Assembly (NCBI GenBank): GCA_963978905.1
Contig: OZ022260.1
Location: 43,917,551 to 43,981,550 of the forward strand
DNA length: 64,000 bases
Origin: Trichostrongylus colubriformis
Lineage: Eukaryota > Nematoda > Chromadorea > Rhabditida > Trichostrongylidae
Reading direction: 5' to 3'
Shown here: positions 48,077 through 59,400 of the stretch, piece after piece
Layout of the letters: every line of letters begins with the position of its first letter
How positions within the stretch are numbered: the first letter of the stretch is position 1
Position numbers and translations under genes: made by a program
The notes under the pieces: generated by a model
The model's database searches: none
Seen by the model: the letters and a program-made list of their open reading frames with translations, nothing else
What the model was told of the DNA's origin: nothing

Positions 48077-51000
48077 ATGAGTACAGAAGACAAACCATCG
48101 ACGTCAAAAGATACGAAAATGCCTGAAAACGCAGCCCCAATCGCTTCAGCTAGCGATGCAGCCGCCAGGTTTGTTCAAACTTTCACATTTCCTCTCACAG
48201 TATCATCCAAAAGAAATTCACTCTACTGATGCTCCTGTGAAAAATTGAGAAGGGTTGCCTGACATTCATTCGGTATTTCCAGGCAGGGAGATCAAATAGA
48301 AGTTCTGGCCAAGGAAGCGGAGGAACTACGAAGAAAACTCGATCAGGAACGTCAAAAACTCAACGATATTCCCAGTAAGATATAATACAAACTACTACTG
48401 AATACTTGATAGTACAGTTCATTCCACAGCGCTAGGTAGGGCGTGGCCTACGGATTTGGGTGAGACCGTCGAACTCTCTCACCCCGCCACACTCACTCTC
48501 GCCACACACTCTCACTGTCGCAATTAGGCCACGCCTTATCAGTCGCTTTGAAATGGGAATGTAGTTGAAAATGGTTTTTTCTGTTGAATTTTTCTGTCTT
48601 TTCTTTCCACGCATTCACCTATCTCTTCCTATTTCTAGTCCAACAAGCTGCAGAACGTCTGGATCCACTGCCAAATCTAGGTATCAAACAGAGACGAATT
48701 TTGAAAGGTCATGCCGGTAAAGTGCTATGTATGGATTGGTCTCTCGATAAGAGGCATATAGTTAGCTCGTCACAGGTTAAATATTTTTCTTATGAATCGA
48801 TACTTTATCAGATGATCGCTACTATTTTTGATTGATGAGCTACTTTAAAAGGCCATTGTTACCAAAAATGTTGTGACACTGGTTAATCAAACTTTTCGAA
48901 GTGAATGTTAGCCTATCCTAATTCTCCATTTTTCCCCATTTATCAGGATTCATAAGGTTCATAAGTTCTCACTAACAAATCCTACATGGCGACTTCATTT
49001 AGGATGGAAAAGTTATCGTATGGGATGGCTTCACAACGAATAAGGAGCATGCGTTAACGATGCCAACCACATGGGTAATGGCTTGCGCTTATTCTCCAAG
49101 CAGCCAGTTGATAGCTTGCGGGTTGGTTCAATTAATCTTTTAAATTTTGAAACTTCCACAACATTGACGTTGTTCCTTTTTCAGCGGATTAGACAACAAA
49201 TGCAGCGTTTTTCCGTTGTCGTTCGAAGACGATATTTTGCAAAAGAAACGTAGTGTGGCGACCCATACGAGCTACATGAGTTGTTGCATGTTCCTTCGAT
49301 CGGATAATTTATTACTTACTGGAAGCGGCGATTCAACATGTGCTATTTGGGATGTGGAGAGTGGACAGGTACATTGTTTACTGGTAGTGAGCTCGTGGGA
49401 TTCCTACTTTTCGATGACAGTGCCCCGTACTTTGTTACCTCGACGCTATCTGCGATGCAAAGAATGCGCTTTCAACGCATTTTTTGCAACGCAGATAGAA
49501 ATTTAATAAGCAGCATTGATACGGTTTCTTAAAATAGATTCTCCTCTCGATTCAGCAGCAGAACGTTAATGAGACCTTTATTCATCCATCGAGGAGTAAG
49601 GCTTCCACTCGCATTTACAGTCCATTTCGGAGCCCCTGATAGGGCGTGGCCTACGGAATGGCTGGGTGGCGAGGGTGAGAGTGTGTGGCGGGGTGAGAGA
49701 GTTTGACACGCTGTCATCCAAGTCCGTAGGCCACGCCCTATGAGACGCTCCGAATTGGACGTAAGTGTCTAGTTTTGCTGGCTGTGGTCCTCTGCATTGC
49801 ATGTTTGTAGCCAAAGCGTGTAGGTGATCGCTTTTTTCGCGGAACAGGTAGTAGATGCAGTTACACCCATTTCCTATACTCCACGCGCCAAAACTTTGGG
49901 CTGCTCTCGGTAGGTCATTTACCGATTACACGTCAGATATCTTCAATTCGACAACTAGTTTCCTGCCTCTGGTGAGCTTTCTGAATTGCGCCACTCTTTA
50001 GAATACTTTCGGTGATTACCTGTAATTTCTACCCTTGCCCTGGTCAGGCTAGCTTTTGAAAAAAAGAATGTTCGCCCTCTGTCTATGAATATATGTAACT
50101 ATGTGAATTATTTACAGATGATCCAAAATTTCCATGGTCACACTGGCGACGTTTTTGCAATCGACGTTCCGAAATGCGATACTGGTAATGTATTCATTTC
50201 TGCTGGTGCTGACAAACACTCTCTTGTATGGGACATTCGCTCTGGGCAATGTGTGCAGGTAAATCTGTCACCTCATATTACCACACCCCTTTAGTTTCTT
50301 GATTCACGAACCACCGGATTTTCTGAATGGCTTGAACATTATGCTGCGATTGGCTGTTCCCTTTTTCGCTTCTCTTGATAGTGGTATTCATTGTCCAGAG
50401 CGGAAATGGTATAGTGACTGGTGGCGCGCACCTCATTCTCTTGGTGCGGTGATCAAATCCCGCATCAACGCCTGCCCAGGCCCAAGCCTTCCCTCTCTAC
50501 AGAGCGGTAAATTGGCATCATATGCGTCTGGGAGTAAAAGTGCCCCCGCAAGCATTATATGGGCTACATCACTTTCACCAGCCATCACAATTCTGAATGG
50601 AACTAAAATGTACGGCGCATCCTAAGAAGGGATTGATAAACGCCAAAAAGCTAACCTTTAAAAGTTTGTCCTTCGTCAAAGTGAATTTTCCCACTTTCCA
50701 TTATTTGTTGAACTGCGCCATATTTATTAGAAATATTTGGCTCTTTTTATCATTCTTTTTTCATTACATGCGTTTTCAAGACACTGCGAATAGAGTAGCT
50801 GAGTAACCTTTTCCAGTCCTTCGAAGGTCATGAGGCAGACATTAACACGGTTCGTTTCCATCCGAATGGTGATGCGTTTGCGACCGGCTCCGATGATGCA
50901 ACGGTACGCTCATCTCACGTTTTGCTTTTAGTTCCCATTTAATACTGCAATATTCACCCTTTGATAGTTTACCTTCTGTTATGCGAGCTTCTATCGAGCT

Positions 51001-52182
51001 TGGAATCCTTCTCTCAAGTTTATCCAAAATTCAGTGTCGCTTATTCGACCTACGAGCCGATCGTCAAGTATGTGTGTATGAGAAGGAATCTATCCTTTTT
51101 CCTGTGAACGGTGTGGATTTCAGCGTCAGCGGTGAGCAGTATTTATAAAGTTGCCCTTTTTAATATCACAAGTTTTCAATTCGTTTTCATTTTTCGTTGA
51201 AATGAAATCTCACATTGTATAGGTCGTCTTCTGTTCGCTGGTTACGGTGACTATCGCGTCGGTGTATGGGATTCACTTAAGTGTGTTCGTCATTCGGTCC
51301 TCTATGGTCACGAGAATCGCATCAGCTGTTTACGGACAAGCCCTGATGGGACTGCAATATGTTCTGCTAGTTGGGATTGCACTATCAGGGTAAGTACAGT
51401 GATAAAGTAACGAGCACTGCGTTCCCAATGAGTAACACTGAACGCTTTGTGGTACGCGGTTTCATTTTTGCGCTAAATGCTCGGAATTTTGTCGGAGGCA
51501 CAGTTCACGATAATTTGAATATTTTGATTCCATTCGTGAGCCTCCTGTCCACGACTGCGCAGGATACCGCTTAGGGTGAACAACAGAGGCGTGCAGAATC
51601 TGCCTGTCAGATGCCAGCCACCGTTTCAAAATGGGCTCCGCCTATCTTTGATTTAGCCAACGGGACAGCTGTGGCAGTAAGGTGACTAAGGAGGTTGGCT
51701 ATAAGCTGCGATAAGATAGAAAAAAGGAAATTCTGATAGTAAATGCGACGTTGCTGCGCGATGCCATAATGTGAAAACTTGCCAGAACGCTTACTTCCGG
51801 GACTTCCGGTGGTGAGCTGCGAAGCGAAAGGAGAGAACAACCTCGTTTTGAGGGTTTGAAGGTATTCTTCGGTTCATTCTTCCCCTGTATTTTACCGCGT
51901 TCGAATCACTTGTATTTTACCACCTCCAGGTTTTTTATAGAAGGCAATATCCCACAGATTATCGTAAACTGCTCTTTTGATTGTTGATTGTTGTCCGCAC
52001 TGAGCATGGGGAAGCTACAATTATAGCAGTCGAAGCTACAATATATAGCCAGTCATCAGAATTTTCCAAATTGGGCGACCCCTGTACTGTGCTGATAGCT
52101 GTTTAACAGTAAGCCCAACCAGTTTCAGTTCAACTTACTAGTACCATTCGAGTAACATATTTCGTTTCAGATCTGGGCCTAG
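48077..52182 (+). CDS. gpb-2: G protein beta subunit 5-type, GPB-2 orthologue (10 exons, 375 aa)
   Basis: The exons are 48,077-48,168, 48,283-48,374, 48,639-48,775, 49,003-49,121, 49,185-49,368, 50,118-50,258, 50,817-50,903, 51,035-51,131, 51,223-51,389 and 52,171-52,182. All introns are GT-AG and the phases join into 375 codons. Residues 1-60 are a Ser/Glu-rich and coiled-coil lead ([17 protein letters not shown]). Seven WD repeats run from about 82 ([13 protein letters not shown]) to the last residues IRIWA, with [72 protein letters not shown] and GHENRIS. These phrases are diagnostic of G-beta-5 rather than the canonical G-beta. In C. elegans GPB-2 pairs with the R7 RGS proteins EGL-10 and EAT-16 (GGL domain) to control Go/Gq signalling in neurons and muscle. 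A poly(A) signal AATAAA is at 52,328. Introns carry MITE and SINE insertions. Confidence 0.96.
48412..48564. mobile_element. Palindromic MITE (family C), in gpb-2 intron 2
   Basis: TACAGTTCATTCC... and ...GGGAATGTAG form the outer repeat. GGGCGTGGCCTACGGA at the left pairs imperfectly with TTAGGCCACGCCTTATC at the right. The centre reads GGTGAGA...CTCTCACCCCGCC. Related copies are at 49,617 and 57,168. Confidence 0.65.
49617..49765. mobile_element. Palindromic MITE (family C), in gpb-2 intron 5
   Basis: ACAGTCCATTTCGGAG and TAGGGCGTGGCCTACGGA at the left mirror TCCGTAGGCCACGCCCTA and CTCCGAATTGGACGT at the right. The centre is GGTGAGAGTGTGTGGCGGGG. The inner arm is a perfect 18-bp match. Sense-neutral insertion in a 749-base intron. 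Confidence 0.75.
50403..50655 (+). repeat. tRNA-derived SINE, full length, in gpb-2 intron 6
   Basis: The head reads TATAGTGACTGGTGGCGCG (A box) and GGTGATCAAATCCC (B box). The body reads GCCCAGGCCCAAGCC and CATATGCGTCTGGGAG, and the end GGAACTAAAATGTACGGCGC and CGCCAAAAAGCTAACCTTTA. It is in sense orientation with gpb-2. Confidence 0.8.
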
Positions 52183-52327
52183 TCACATTCGCGTACCCCA
52201 GCTTTCTTCGTCTCTCCCACTCCAACCATTCATTGTTTCGTGTTTGTCGTCTGTGTGAATCTAAGTCATGTAAAGAAGAGCATGCTCTGATACCATCTGA
52301 TTATTTATCTGGACATAATTGGAATGT

Positions 52328-52333
52328 AATAAA
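52328..52333 (+). terminator. Poly(A) signal of gpb-2
   Basis: AATAAA lies 146 bases after the gpb-2 stop codon. It is the first canonical signal on this strand downstream of the gene. Confidence 0.65.
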
Positions 52334-52491
52334 CATTTATCTAGCAAACTATTTCACCAAAATATATTACTAGTGTCAGTGGCGTAACGATGACCAACAG
52401 ACTATTGCAACGGGCTATTGCAACAAAAAAAAATGCTGCACATTCATATCGGTAACGCAGTGTAGGAGAAGGCAATGTGATGCATTGAGGT

Positions 52492-52920
52492 TTAAAGGAA
52501 TCGTCCACGGAAAATGAGTTTTTGTGTTATCCATATATTTATGTTTGCCTAATGTTGGCCTCATGCAAAATTTCACGCGAAAAAAATGTGAATCTGGCTG
52601 AGATACAGCACCACAAAGTGCGGTCCCAGTGGGCGGGGCCTCCGTGTAAAGGCCTCGTACCGCGTCCGCCGTGGTCGGAGACGCATTGTAGGAACAGAAG
52701 GTTACGTAAACAGTCCCACTTTCCGTTCCCAACGGCGGCGGAAGACGGGACGAGGCTCTTACACGGAGGCCCCGCCCACTGGGACCGCACTTTGTGGTGC
52801 TGTATCTCAGCCAGATTCACATTTTTTCGCGTGAAATTTTGCATGAGGCCAACATTAGGCAAATACAACATAAACATACGGGTAACACAAAAACTCATTT
52901 TCCGTGGACGATCCCTTTAA
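52492..52920. mobile_element. Palindromic TTAA-associated MITE (family B), copy 4, between convergent genes
   Basis: TTAAAGGAATCGTCCACGG at the left, CCGTGGACGATCCCTTTAA at the right, TTAA at both edges. The arms match closely (TTTTTTCGCGTGAAATTTTG; CACCACAAAGTGCGGTCCC; CGTGTAAA.GCCTCGT). It sits between the 3' ends of gpb-2 and the VWA gene, and read-through from either gene would produce a long hairpin RNA. Confidence 0.8.
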
Positions 52921-53149
52921 GGCAGGAGGCAAGCTCTTATTGGGAATGGTGGTGAATATATCTGTAATTAGGCCGGTCCAGTGAATTTCACCAAGGTCAC
53001 GTAGATATCCTTGAGAAAATGGGAACTACTTCAATTGAAATCTACGATTCATGCCAGAGAGCTCTTTCAATGTTGGTAGTTTGGGGCAGGTAAATCCCGA
53101 AAATCTTTTCGATAGGCTGCTTTCGTACTGTGCGGTGGTGTAGGCGGCA

Positions 53150-53255
53150 GGGCTGTGGCTTTGTTCACAGGCAGCGAAGCGGAGTGAAGCGATTGGAGAC
53201 GCAGAGAGGACGGAGTCCCAACTTGCCGCCGGCACCGCAGAATATGAAAGCGGCC
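53150..53255. repeat. Fragment of the GCAGCCACGC/CACCGCAGA MITE family
   Basis: GAGACGCAGAG, CCGGCACCGCAGAATATGAA and GCGGCCATAAG match the arm seen at 15,881-16,056, 20,535-20,590 and 9,725-9,775. It is downstream of the VWA gene's stop codon. Confidence 0.5.
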
Positions 53256-53431
53256 ATAAGCCCTAGAAAATGGAGCACGAAGTCACTAAACCTGCCACTC
53301 TCATCAAACACTCTCTGGATCTTTAACTACTACCAGCTGGTTCGTACAAACCCCAATGCCCATATTTCCCGTTGGTTACGATTGCAGCAAAAGTGAGATG
53401 TGATCGGCCTTCTCGAATAAAACAGACATCC

Positions 53432-56400
53432 CTAGTCAACAATACAATCCCTAGCGATCTTCTCCAATATATCGTGGAATTTGCCGATATTCGAGTCTGT
53501 GAAGACACGATCAGGCGATCCGACGATCACCTCCAGTTCAGGGCGAGAGATGGGGTACTGAAAGCATGAGAATAGAGATGAAAAGGAATGAAAAATTGGT
53601 TTTCTTTAATATTTTGCTTACAAGGGTATCCTTCGGGGACGACCAGTAGTAGTCTCCCTCGCTGGATTCTCTTCGCAAGGGAATTCCTTCTCCAAGGCCC
53701 ATAGAAGTAATTTTGCCACCTCCATTTCGCCTCGGCTGGCTTTCTCAGGATATCCCGGTCGCTGCCTCCTATAATCTTTGCCACCCCGATGCCTCCAATG
53801 TGTCGATGTCGGGCTTTGGGTGGCCTTCTATTTTCGTGTTCTTGGCTTTGTATACGGCTGCCTTGTCAAGCTGAGGGAGTCTGTTACTAGTTGCCTTATT
53901 CCGTGGAGGTGGAGGGTCTGTTCGATCTGAATAGGAATCGAAGAACCGTGACAATGTGAACGCTATGTTTTGGTGTTATTTTCTCTGCTGTCTGGTGCAA
54001 GGAAATGACTATGTCAAGGGATGTGGTTTTTGTTGAGGCGTAGGGGAAGGAGTTGCGGTGTCAACGAACCAATCGCTATGCAGGATACGGGGTACAATAC
54101 GTTAAAAAATGTTCTATCTATCGCGGGCATGTTCGTGCCCCGTGGTTTTGGAAAATTCACGACACTATTTCCTGTGAATGTCGCAAGTTACATGGCTCCG
54201 AAACTGATCATTATTCAATTGATTTAATACCTAAAGCGATGTAAGCTGGCGCGACTTTTCACAATTTCCGCTTCGTTCGGTAAGCAAGTGTGCAAGAAAG
54301 ACCGGCATTTTGAACACTTCCTCCGAAATTTTTTTATAAACGCGCTTCCTCTTTTCTGGAGCTTGTGGGTGTGATCGCAATTTATGAGAACATCACTTTT
54401 CAATGAAAAGCGAAAGCAAAGCAACGTACATTGTGGTTGATGGCGATTGCGTAGGTATCCGGTATGACTGCTCTCAGCATCGCGGCCTCTTCTGATGTCG
54501 ATTTCTGAGCGTAGCCATCCGTGAAGATGATAGCCACCGGCCGTGCGTGACCCGGCCGAGCTCCATGGTCCGTCGTGTATTCGGTGAGTGCCTGAAACAA
54601 TAGGTAGTTTGAGTAGAGGCACCTGCCCATAATGCTGAGAATGATGGCGAAGATGTAGCCGTGCGGTCGCACTATTCGCCCCTTTGGTCCCGTACTGTCG
54701 TTGAGCGCGACATTAAAAATAACGAGAAGAACCCAGATTTAGTGTAACAAGCGAATTTCTATCCATTTTTCCTTATCACCTAGCCATTTAGAGCTTCTGC
54801 CTTCATTATTTGAATCGACAACTCATCTAATGTTTTCGCGCTCGCAAAATGTGTCTTCAAGGTAGGAATCACCAAGCATCAACATCAATAACCGAAATCT
54901 TTGAGTAGGTGCTGCAAATTTACCCAATCTAACACTTTCCTTGAAACTCGAGCTGACAACCCACGCTATCGCGCTTGAAGAAACCGGGAGGGGTCGAAAG
55001 AAACAGGTAGATGAGAGGAAATGATCGTCATGGAAGATACATACGCGTATAAATGCGGTAATCTGTAGAGAAACCCGGATTCGAAAGTGCGTTGTTTATT
55101 TATACATATTCGTTATACGCGTCTCCCCCGCATGCCTTCGAACTGCAACATCGCCTTTCCGAGTTGCTCGTTGTAGAAGAATGTCATTTGTTGCCTCGCA
55201 CGGCTACTCCATTCATTCATGATGACGTGAAATGAGTGAAACAAGAAACACCAGCAATCAAGTGGAACAAGGAATCAAGGAATAGCGAAAGGGTAAGGAA
55301 AAAGTGCTCGTGGTGAAGAATCTATCGAATTACACTCGACGCCTCAGCAAAGTGTCGTGTGTGCAATGCCCGCAACCTAACCAACAGCAAGCATTACGGT
55401 AGGATTACCGTAGTAACACTTCCCAGTGCCTTCAAAGGATACATCAATGAGATGTCAGAGCATATACCACGCATTTTTTTATTCGTTGTCCAGCGTGGAT
55501 TTCTTAAAGACACCGGGAGGGGTGAATTTGGCAAATTGGGGCATTAAAAGTAGAGGTGCTCAGCAATATGAGTAGTGAAAGAACGACACAAAACTGCGAA
55601 AAAACCCAAGAAAAGGAATCCGAAAATTCCCCCTCTTATCCCTCGTCCTCTGCGTCTCTAACCGGAGTGGATTGAAGACAGGCCAGAGTCTGAACCAGTC
55701 GGCCGCGATTGTTGTCCCGCCCCTCGGCGACTCCCCCGGCCGCATAACCGCATAACGACAAGCCGTGCTGTGCGTTTTTTTCAATGCGATTTTAGTCACA
55801 CATGACCCCTTTTAAAGCAGAAGGTTCGTTTTCGAGGATCATGTACTCCCAGATCTCACTTTTCCCTTACCCCTACTAACTTTAAAGCACTCACACTTGT
55901 GAATCTCCTTAATATTGAATGCCTTTTGAGACAGTAACGCCAAGCTCATAGTTTCCAGAAGCGTAACTAGGCGTTTGTTCAGATATTTACCTTCAGAAGG
56001 GCTGAGTGAATCGCAGTCGTTCCAGAGGTAAACGGAATTCCATTCAATATTCGTAGGATTTTTCCTTTCGACTGCAAATTCGCGAACGACCAGACTGTCT
56101 TTACTTGTTGTGAGCCAGCAAATTTAATGATAGATACCTGAGTAGAATAGACAGTAAACAATCAGCTCGAAGTTGACAAAAATAAAAACCAAACAAAAAA
56201 CACAAAATCTGTCGCTTACTCTCGCATTGTCCGGTCCTATTCTGAGCCTTGACAAAATACCGGCAGCCAGTTCTTTTTCACGAAGGAATGTCTCCTCCAC
56301 ACTGCCGGATGAATCCAATACGACTATCATGTCAAGTAGACAACCTAAAATGTCTCGAAGAAACTGAGAAAGTATTAATGGAATAGTTATGGAAGGTTGA

Positions 56401-59400
56401 AACCGGGTTACCTGGCTTAAAAGTCGTCGATGACTCCACGGGTTCATCGGTAGTTCTTCTTGAGAAATACGTTTTGAAAGATGGTGTCGTGGGCGCGCGT
56501 GTCGTTCTGGAATGATCGTGATTTCACGTTAGGTTCAGTATAAAATGCTGTGTCAAACGTTATACGTGAAAGCTGTGGTTGTACCTTGCGATTCTGCGAT
56601 CCGCAAAATTGCAAGATCTGCACAATCGCAAAATCACAAGTATAGTCTCGCGCGTTCTCACTCAAACTGCCATAGTCTCTAAACAACGATGGTCCGTTTC
56701 AACTCACGGCCTCAGGGTGGGGGCCGATCGGTCGATTTTCGCTTCGCGGCGTCGCACTTAAAGCAATGGGCTGGTACGTGAGGGACCTTCAAAGATTGCA
56801 GGTTGGAAGCTTCGGGAGTTCGCTTATCTCTGAAGGTCCCTTACGGTGCCAGCCCTTGGCGTCTTGAGCGGAATTGCAAACGACTCGTATTGACGGCGCC
56901 GCGATTGCGACGCCGCGAAGTGAAAATTCGACCAATCGACCCCCATCCACGGCCTCAGAGTGGTAAAAGACCTGAGAAAAGGGGGGAGTCATCAGGACAG
57001 AAAGTTCGCGTTGCGGGTCCGCCTTGCGACAGGGTGGTGGGCGCCGTACTGGATGCGAACTACGTCTCATTCTGAACGCAATCGTTTCAGCCGCTCAACT
57101 AATACGACTCCCTTATATCGCACCACCGATCGCAAGATGCAAGCCCAGCCTACGGTGTACAGAAAGAGTACAGTCCAGTTCCCGAAGGCTGGCAGGGCGT
57201 GACCTACAGAGTTGGGTGAGAGTGTGTGACGGGGTGAGAGAGATCGATACAAGTCCGTAGGCCTTGCCCTGCCAGCCGTCGGAAAGTGGACTGTAGTACT
57301 TGTGGTTTTCGCCTTGCGACCCCATAGCAGAGCGGACGCTTTTTACATAGACATTATACCACAACTTTCGCTAGCAAGAGTGTGATTTATTCAGTTGTCG
57401 AAGCTTCTAAGAACAGATTAAGCCCAGCAGCGCTTCCATTCCCTACCTCATAGCGGGTGTGTACCACTAGAACAGGAAGTTCGCACTGTGTGAAGTGCGC
57501 GATGCTATGGGTGTGAGCGTGTGAGGCTAACGCCAGGAAATCGCATGGCCGCCCGCGGCAAGCGGTGCGGCGGGTGCGGGTTTCAGTGGCAGGGCATGGC
57601 AGCCTTCAAGCGAGGCGGTGTAGCATGGGTGGAGAATGCAGGGTGGCGTGGGTGCAGGAGGCAGTGAGGCATGGGGGGAAGCGCAGAGGTGACCAGCCAC
57701 GCTGTGCCGGGCTTCCAAGGGCAATCGATTCGCAAGTCGTGCTGGTGGCGCCGCGAGTGCGACGGCGAGAAGCAATTTTCTGGCGTAAGTAGCCTCACCC
57801 GTTGTGAGCCCGCCGTATCGGTCAGGTCCTGAAGACATCGTCCCCGAAATAAGGAATAAGATACTGCCATCTTAGGTCCCAACTGGGAAGGCGCCCCCAG
57901 CTCACACTAGTCACGTCGCCTGGGGACTACACGATGCGAAATTCCTGTCCCAGTGACACACACCCCTCGCATGCTCTCTTCCCTTTTTTTTGAATGTACT
58001 CCTTCTTGTTATATCTCTAGAAAAGTTGAGCCGCGGTAAAATTTGCATGGTGCGGCGTGGACAGACTGTGGAGAATGAAGGGGTGTACCCTTATGTCAGG
58101 ATTACGCAGAGTGTGCAGAGATTACAAGAGCCAACTACGGCGTCGCCGTAGCTGGCTCTTGTATGCCAATGCTAGGGGCGTGATACGCAGTTGCCTTGTA
58201 ATCGCTTCGAGACCCCACAACATGGCCCCTTTTGCTCGTCCGCACTGCTTTGCTTGCGACATGCCGCGGTGCGAAATTCTGACATAAGGGTACACACCCA
58301 GTATAGTTGGATTCACAAGTCGCTTTGACAGCCGTATATCTGACATTGTACCTCTCGCTACCGCGCCACGGTGGTGCACATGTGATGCTCTTCAATTTTG
58401 TGAGCAGATTCAAACGTACCTAGGGGTAGTGGTAGTTGTAATGCGAACTGTGGTTGTTCTTGTGGTTGCCTCCGTCGATGGAGTTGAGCTGCTCGTTCGA
58501 AGAATTCTCAAGAATCAAGTTTTATGCACTCCACAGTAACTAACAATCAGTATGATTTCCTACCCCCTGATGATGGCTCTTGAAGAACGTGCCGTCGTTG
58601 ATGGTAGCGTAGTAGTTGTTGGACGGGGGGTCGTTGTGGACGTTTGTGTAGTTGTTGGACGACGAGAAGTTGTTGATGGCAAAGTTGTCGTTGATGGTTT
58701 CGTGGTAGTAGTTGAAGCTCTCGTGGTCGTCGTCGTTGTTGTCGAAGGAGTCGTGGTGGTGGTGGTAGTGGATGTCTTCTTTTGAAGTAACACCTGAAAA
58801 AAACTTCATTCGGTAGGTTCTCCAAAACCGACTAATAGGTGGACTGTTTTTTCTTTTTTATGCCCATGCGAGGTTAGAAGTGTATCGTCATTGGCCTAAC
58901 GTGTCGACCTTCTCTTCTTCTGCAAAGGCCTGAAGGTGACCTCAAGATTTCTCATTCCTAGCGTCCAGATTCCATTACTGACCTCATATTGGCATAAAAA
59001 ACAATCGACACATCATATCGAGGTTCCAAGGAGAATATGGGAGCTGAGAAATAAGTGAATTTGGCTATATCACCTTTCCTTCATTGATCTTATCCACGTT
59101 CAGTGGTTCGACCAGAGCGTCTCGTTGAAGGGAGGCTTCTGCCTTCAACGGCCCTGGTGTGCTGTAGACGCCTTCATGGACTTCAACACCGGCGGCAGCA
59201 TGAAGACGGCCTCGGGCTTCCCTTTGCTGAAATCTTACAATCATCTCCCAGTACTCAACAGCACCTTTTTAAAATGGAGTTTTTGTGGAACGCTGTTAAT
59301 ATTGCAGCAAGCATACTGTGAGAGCTAACGTCAGCGCATGGAACTCAAACAGAGTTAACACTTGGGAACACTCTCTGATCAAACAGTCAGCTTTTTTTAA

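Noticed and set aside
47725..48126. A 133-codon plus-strand frame overlapping the gpb-2 start
   Set aside because: It begins inside the inverted-repeat element, is AT-rich and hydrophobic by composition, and overlaps the well-supported first exon of gpb-2 in another frame.
57527..57838. GC-rich open frames on both strands
   Set aside because: They have Ala/Pro/His-rich low-complexity content, a repeat-like relation to the 56,703-56,965 palindrome and no agreement with the VWA gene's phases.
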